Shown here: in pieces, positions 59,964-64,000 of the stretch
Layout: each line of letters starts with the position of its first letter
How positions within the stretch are numbered: position 1 is the first letter of the stretch
From: Bacteroides faecium
Lineage (GTDB): Bacteria > Bacteroidota > Bacteroidia > Bacteroidales > Bacteroidaceae
Assembly (NCBI RefSeq): GCF_012113595.1
Contig: NZ_CP050831.1
Coordinates: 5,828,001-5,892,000 of the forward strand
DNA length: 64,000 nt
Reading direction: 5' to 3'
The notes under the pieces: model-generated
The model's database searches: none
Seen by the model: the letters and a program-made list of their open reading frames with translations, nothing else
What the model was told of the DNA's origin: nothing
Position numbers and translations under genes: made by a program

Positions 59964-62384
59964 TTATTCATATCGTAAAGAACGGGCAGGTTTGCTCATT
60001 ATTATCTTCATGGTCTGGAAAGCTACCGTTACGAATGAGATAAACAGCATCAGCAATACAGGCATAATAAAGAACCACGCTTTCAAATCCGTACGGAAAG
60101 CGTAATGGCTCAACCAGACATTCATACTAAACCAAGCTATCGGCAGGGCAATGACAACCGCTATCAGAATCAACTGGAAGAATCCCTTGACCAACTGATA
60201 GAAGAGTGTCCAACGGGAAGCTCCGAGAACTTTGCGTATTCCCATTTCTTTGGTACGTGTGGAACATGAAAACATGACCAATACCCAAAGTCCCAGGCAG
60301 GAAATGAAAATTGCCAGTCCGGTGAAAGAACCAATCATCACACCGAATACTTCATCCTGGCGATACTGGTGGTCGAAAAACTGGTCGAGGAAGAAGTAAT
60401 CGAAACTGGAATCCGCAAAATATTGGTTCCAAATCTCATGTACCTGCGATACCAGTTCGCGAGGGTCACCGGAAGTCATCACGATAGAGATATAACGTTG
60501 TGGCAGCCAGCCAATCTTATCTTTATGAATCAGCATGATAGGTGTGTAATTCTTACTCAATGCCTGTTGATGATAATCTTTCACCACTCCGATAATCTGC
60601 ATCGGAGCATCGGTACATTCAACGGTCACCAACTCCCCTATCGCCTCATCATTAGATGTGAAACCCAGATTACGTACAGCTGTTTCGTTAATCACCAGTT
60701 TATCTACATCGTCTCCATAATCTTCCGAGAAACTTCTTCCGGCTACAACTTGCAATCCATAGGCATCCACATAATCGGGGTCACAGGCAAGCATCTCATA
60801 CAGGCGATTCTGCTTCAGGGCATCGTTGGTGCGGCGGTTGGAAAGGAAGGTCGCCACTTCTTCGCCCGGCACAGCACCGGAGAAAGTGACCCGATGTACC
60901 AACGGAAGACGTGCTATCGCTTTTTTCATCGCTTCCAGTTTCGTATTCAGCCCTTCGGTATGACCGGGGAACTTGACCACCAATGTCTGATTCGTCTTAA
61001 CTCCCAAAGACTGGCTGCGCATAAAGTTCAACTGCGCAAAGACAATCAATGTGCCGCAAAGCAATATCATCGAAGCCGTATATTGAATGATAACCAATAC
61101 CTTCCGTGTCCGTTCGCCGGATTTGCTATGCAGGAATTTTCCTTTCAATAACGTAATCGGTTTCCGGTTTAGCAAAGCCAATGCCGGATAATATCCGGAA
61201 AGAAATATTCCGGCGATGAAAACAAGAACCAATAGAATCCACCAATAATCCATCAGCCAAACGGAGAAAGTAACGGTACGGCCTACCAGTTGGTTAAAGT
61301 ACGGAAGAATCAATTCTATCAATCCTACGGCGAGTACAAAAGCTATCAGGTTCATCACTAATGCCTCAAACAGGAACTGGTGAATCAACTGCTTGCGGAA
61401 AGCTCCCACTACCCGCCGCACTCCTACTTCTTTGGCACGCTCCATCGAACGGGCTACGGTGAGGTTTATATAGTTTATCCATGCAATAACCAAAATAGCA
61501 ATGGCAGCGAAAATCAAGGCAATCATCGAAGAACGGTTTCCCTTTGTCTCCGCTTCATATCCTACCTGCGGGGTGAGATGTATATCCGCCAAAGGCATTA
61601 AAGACACTCCCCATATCTTGTTTTTCAACGCTTCATCCGTCTTGTACTTTTCCGCCATTACGGGAAATTCTTTCTCTATTTCCGCTTTCCTTTCGGGAGA
61701 GTCGAGCAGGACATAGGTATAAGCCTCGTGCTTGTACCAATATTCCTGTACATACTTGGGCAGAGACTTATACGAAATCAGAAAACTGTAATGTATATGT
61801 GAATTTGAAGGCATTTCTTTCATCACTCCGGTCACTTCACATGATATTTTATCGTATGCTCCGGTAAAGATGAATATCTTTCCGATAGGGTCTTCGTCCT
61901 TGAAATATTTGCGGGCGATGCGTTCGGTGATTACCACTTGTCCCGGCATGGAGAGACAGGTTTTCTTGTCGCCTTTCAGAAGTTCGAAATCGAAAAGGCG
62001 GAAAAAGCCGGGTTCGGCATACGCTATCTGATTCTCCCGCAAGGTCAGTTCACCGTATTTCACTATTTGTTCCGGTTGAAACAGGGAACCGATACGGGTA
62101 TAATCCTCTATTCCGGCAAGATTCTCTTTCATTGCCGAACCATATCCGAAGGAGCTGCTTGCCCAGTAGTCGGTCAGCACTTCCCCTTCGTGAAACGTAC
62201 TTTGCACACGGTAGATATGGTCATACTTCGTGTGCATTTTATCAAAGCTGAATTCAAAAGTCACGTAGGTAAGAATCAGCAGTGCCGATGCCATACCAAT
62301 CGCCAGTCCGAATATATTAATGAAGCTGAATCTTTTCCGTTTCATCAGATTCCGCCAGGCACTATTCCAGTAATTTCCTATCAT
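59964..62384 (-). CDS. MacB/FtsX-type ABC transporter permease
   Basis: 806 residues. It has two FtsX/MacB_PCD units: an N-terminal helix (FINIFGLAIGMASALLIL) and periplasmic domain, three helices around residues 285-420 (FAAIAILVIAWINYINLT), then a second periplasmic domain. A final helix set includes SCLGLWVLVMFSCSTRTKEM, GIRKVLGASRW and the Cys-free loop. The doubled arrangement is typical of Bacteroidetes exporters. It overlaps the ATPase gene by 4 nt. It probably couples ATP hydrolysis to export of a peptide, antibiotic or lipid with the adaptor encoded upstream. Confidence 0.88.
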   Translation of the reverse strand: MIGNYWNSAWRNLMKRKRFSFINIFGLAIGMASALLILTYVTFEFSFDKMHTKYDHIYRVQSTFHEGEVLTDYWASSSFGYGSAMKENLAGIEDYTRIGSLFQPEQIVKYGELTLRENQIAYAEPGFFRLFDFELLKGDKKTCLSMPGQVVITERIARKYFKDEDPIGKIFIFTGAYDKISCEVTGVMKEMPSNSHIHYSFLISYKSLPKYVQEYWYKHEAYTYVLLDSPERKAEIEKEFPVMAEKYKTDEALKNKIWGVSLMPLADIHLTPQVGYEAETKGNRSSMIALIFAAIAILVIAWINYINLTVARSMERAKEVGVRRVVGAFRKQLIHQFLFEALVMNLIAFVLAVGLIELILPYFNQLVGRTVTFSVWLMDYWWILLVLVFIAGIFLSGYYPALALLNRKPITLLKGKFLHSKSGERTRKVLVIIQYTASMILLCGTLIVFAQLNFMRSQSLGVKTNQTLVVKFPGHTEGLNTKLEAMKKAIARLPLVHRVTFSGAVPGEEVATFLSNRRTNDALKQNRLYEMLACDPDYVDAYGLQVVAGRSFSEDYGDDVDKLVINETAVRNLGFTSNDEAIGELVTVECTDAPMQIIGVVKDYHQQALSKNYTPIMLIHKDKIGWLPQRYISIVMTSGDPRELVSQVHEIWNQYFADSSFDYFFLDQFFDHQYRQDEVFGVMIGSFTGLAIFISCLGLWVLVMFSCSTRTKEMGIRKVLGASRWTLFYQLVKGFFQLILIAVVIALPIAWFSMNVWLSHYAFRTDLKAWFFIMPVLLMLFISFVTVAFQTMKIIMSKPARSLRYE

Positions 62385-63097
62385 ACGGTTTCGCTTTTAG
62401 ATGACGTGTTCTTTTCCAGAGGGCGGTTGATATTTTCGGCTACGATTTGTCCGTCCAGCAATTGAATGACGCGGTGTGCGTACATTACATCCCGTTGGGA
62501 ATGGGTAACGATGATGATGGTAGTTCCCTGACGGTTCAGTTCACTCAACAGCTCCATTACTTCTATGCCGTTCACTGAGTCCAGGTTTCCGGTAGGTTCG
62601 TCGGCAAGGAGTAATTTACAGTCCGTCACTACGGCGCGGGCGATAGCTACACGCTGTTGCTGTCCGCCGGACAGTTGCTGGGGATAATGGTTGGCGCGAT
62701 GCAGCAGGTTCACTTTTTCGAGTACTTTATTTACCCTTTCTTTGCGCTTGTCGGCTTTGACACCTATATAAACAAGGGGCAATTCCACATTCTCATATAC
62801 GGTCAGTTCGTCAATCAGGTTGAAACTCTGGAAGATAAAACCGAGATTTCCCTTCCGGAGAGCTGTCAGTTGGTTCTCACTCATTTTATCCACCTGCTTC
62901 CCTTCAAAGAAATAAGAGCCGGAAGTGGGAGAATCAAGTGTACCCAAAATATTCAGCAGCGTGGACTTGCCGCATCCCGAAGGGCCCATTATGGCTACAA
63001 ATTCCCCTTGTTCCACTTGTAAAGAGACTTCGTTCAATGCTTTTGTCTGCACTTCTTCTGTGGTGAAAAGCATGGATAATTTTTCTGTTTTAATCAT
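62381..63097 (-). CDS. ABC transporter ATP-binding protein (MacB/LolD type)
   Basis: 238 residues. Walker A GPSGCGKSTLLN, the signature LSGGQQQRVAIARA, Walker B LLLADEPTGNLD and the H-loop VTHSQ are complete. The Q-loop is FIFQSFNL. The short linker and the absence of membrane segments place it in the LolD/MacB ATPase group. It ends in a 4-nt overlap with the permease gene and follows the adaptor gene by 48 nt, so the three form one operon. Confidence 0.93.
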   Translation of the reverse strand: MIKTEKLSMLFTTEEVQTKALNEVSLQVEQGEFVAIMGPSGCGKSTLLNILGTLDSPTSGSYFFEGKQVDKMSENQLTALRKGNLGFIFQSFNLIDELTVYENVELPLVYIGVKADKRKERVNKVLEKVNLLHRANHYPQQLSGGQQQRVAIARAVVTDCKLLLADEPTGNLDSVNGIEVMELLSELNRQGTTIIIVTHSQRDVMYAHRVIQLLDGQIVAENINRPLEKNTSSKSETV

Positions 63098-63145
63098 GGT
63101 GAATCATTTTTAATCGGCTTGCAAGTACTTATGCACATCAAGCCA

Positions 63146-64000
63146 TTATTTTAGTATTAGTTTCTCATTGTCTCCGAATAACTCATAGCCGGATATAATC
63201 ACTTTCTCGCCCGGAGACAAACCTTCCGTCACCTCATAATACTGTGGATTCTGACGCCCTATCTTCACAGGACGCCGCGTTGCAAATTTACCACTTTCAT
63301 CAACAACATACATCCATCTGCCGCCGGTAATTTGGAAGAATCCGCCACGGGGGACAAGAATGGCCTGCGCGGGGTCGCCCAATTGAAGATTGATATGATA
63401 GGTTTGTCCGGCACGTATATTCTCCGGTCGTTCCGAGATGAAAGCAAGGTCAGTACGGAACTGCCCTTCTTTCACTTCGGGATAAGGTTTGGTTACTTCC
63501 AGTTTATAGGTATTCCCGTCACGCGTAAAGTCTGCCGGAAGTCCGGTCAGCACACGCTCTACGTAGTGCTCGTCTATCTGCGCCTGCACTTTCAAGTCAG
63601 GAGTAATAATCTGCCCGATATGCTCACCTGCCGAAATAGACTGCCCGACTTGCGCATTCAAATTACCTACCTGCCCGTCAATCGGAGCTTTAATCTTCAG
63701 GTTTTCCAAGCGTTCACGGACTAACACAAGACTTCGTTTCATATTCCGTATATTCTCGTCAAGACTGCCAATCTGACTTTCGCGAAAGATATTATCCTGG
63801 CGGATACGTTCGTCAATTACCGTAAGCTGTTCTTTCGCAGCCTCAAACTCTTCTTCTGCCTGGCGGAAATCTTCGCGGGCTATCAGTTGCTCTTCTACCA
63901 GACGCTTGTACTGCTCATAACGGCGTTTCTTTAACGTGAGTTCCTTGTTCAGTCCGATGCGTTCCTGCTTGAGTTGCAGACGTTCCTGTTCCATACTGAT
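63146..64000 (-). CDS. HlyD/MacA-type efflux adaptor, N-terminus cut off
   Basis: The frame is open to the window edge, so the signal or membrane anchor and the first part are missing. Visible parts are a long coiled coil (about 110 residues, KQERIGLNKELTLKKRRYEQ onward), the lipoyl half-motif IKAPIDGQVGNLNAQVGQSI, a beta-barrel domain and the membrane-proximal end (LSPGEKVIISGYELFGDNEK). Adaptors of this kind link the inner-membrane ABC exporter to a TolC-type channel, which is not in this window. Confidence 0.88.
   Translation of the reverse strand: MSMEQERLQLKQERIGLNKELTLKKRRYEQYKRLVEEQLIAREDFRQAEEEFEAAKEQLTVIDERIRQDNIFRESQIGSLDENIRNMKRSLVLVRERLENLKIKAPIDGQVGNLNAQVGQSISAGEHIGQIITPDLKVQAQIDEHYVERVLTGLPADFTRDGNTYKLEVTKPYPEVKEGQFRTDLAFISERPENIRAGQTYHINLQLGDPAQAILVPRGGFFQITGGRWMYVVDESGKFATRRPVKIGRQNPQYYEVTEGLSPGEKVIISGYELFGDNEKLILK

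Noticed and set aside
1..64000. Prophage, conjugative element or insertion sequence
   Set aside because: No integrase, transposase, terminase, portal, Tra or Mob gene was seen on either strand. The AT-rich arrays are explained by small cassette-type genes.

Overview
This window is a chromosomal segment of a gut-type Bacteroides species (order Bacteroidales). The evidence is three TonB-dependent outer-membrane receptors (two of them SusC-type with SusD lipoprotein partners), an ECF sigma / FecR pair and a LytS/LytTR two-component system, and many Bacteroidetes-type -7 promoter boxes (TAnnTTTG) with a -33 element about 20 bp upstream. No rRNA, tRNA, CRISPR array, transposase or phage gene was seen. 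The species cannot be named from sequence reading alone.

Layout. 1-3.6 kb: the end of a DUF3868/OmpA-like envelope protein, an L-lactate permease and a GNAT acetyltransferase. 3.7-6.95 kb: an AT-rich array of small orphan genes, including an Imm17-like membrane protein. 7.3-8.05 kb: a GNAT-YoaP protein. 8.1-11.4 kb (minus): an RNA-repair operon of RtcB, an ATP-grasp-unrelated nucleotidyltransferase-type RNA ligase and an HD-phosphohydrolase/P-loop kinase fusion. 11.9-15.6 kb: a thioredoxin lipoprotein, a radical SAM/SPASM protein with a GT1 glycosyltransferase, and a DUF202 protein. 15.6-24.7 kb (minus): ECF sigma, FecR, STN-containing SusC, SusD and two calcineurin-like phosphoesterases, which read as a phospho-substrate acquisition locus. 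24.7-30.2 kb (minus): a TonB receptor with an HU-like N-terminus, a degenerate histidine kinase, a canonical LytS-type kinase and a LytTR regulator.

30.4-30.9 kb holds a gene-free element with inverted-repeat ends and an internal 21-22-bp periodic array. 31.3-41.0 kb is a second, larger AT-rich array of orphan immunity-type genes (Imm26-like, LRR, Imm11-like, SMI1/KNR4, DUF4375, DUF2004, DUF5071 and unknowns). In 31.4-36.0 kb the genes are separated by about 50-60-nt attC-like sites. Each gene is bounded by its own 7-9-bp inverted repeat, the same geometry as an integron cassette, but no recombinase lies in the window. This is the most unusual feature found.

41.9-44.5 kb: an isochorismatase-like hydrolase, small membrane proteins and a sugar O-acetyltransferase. 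44.8-59.5 kb (minus): a complete-looking sialic acid utilisation locus running from a FadR-family regulator through NanM-like mutarotase, NanA/NanL lyase, GH33 sialidase, MFS transporter, sialate O-acetylesterase, SusC, SusD and a second GH33 sialidase to a PKD/LamG surface lipoprotein. A perfect 16-bp-arm palindrome lies directly upstream of the regulator. 59.7-59.8 kb: a candidate minus-strand small RNA. 60.0-64.0 kb (minus): a MacAB-type ABC exporter (permease, ATPase and adaptor cut by the window end).
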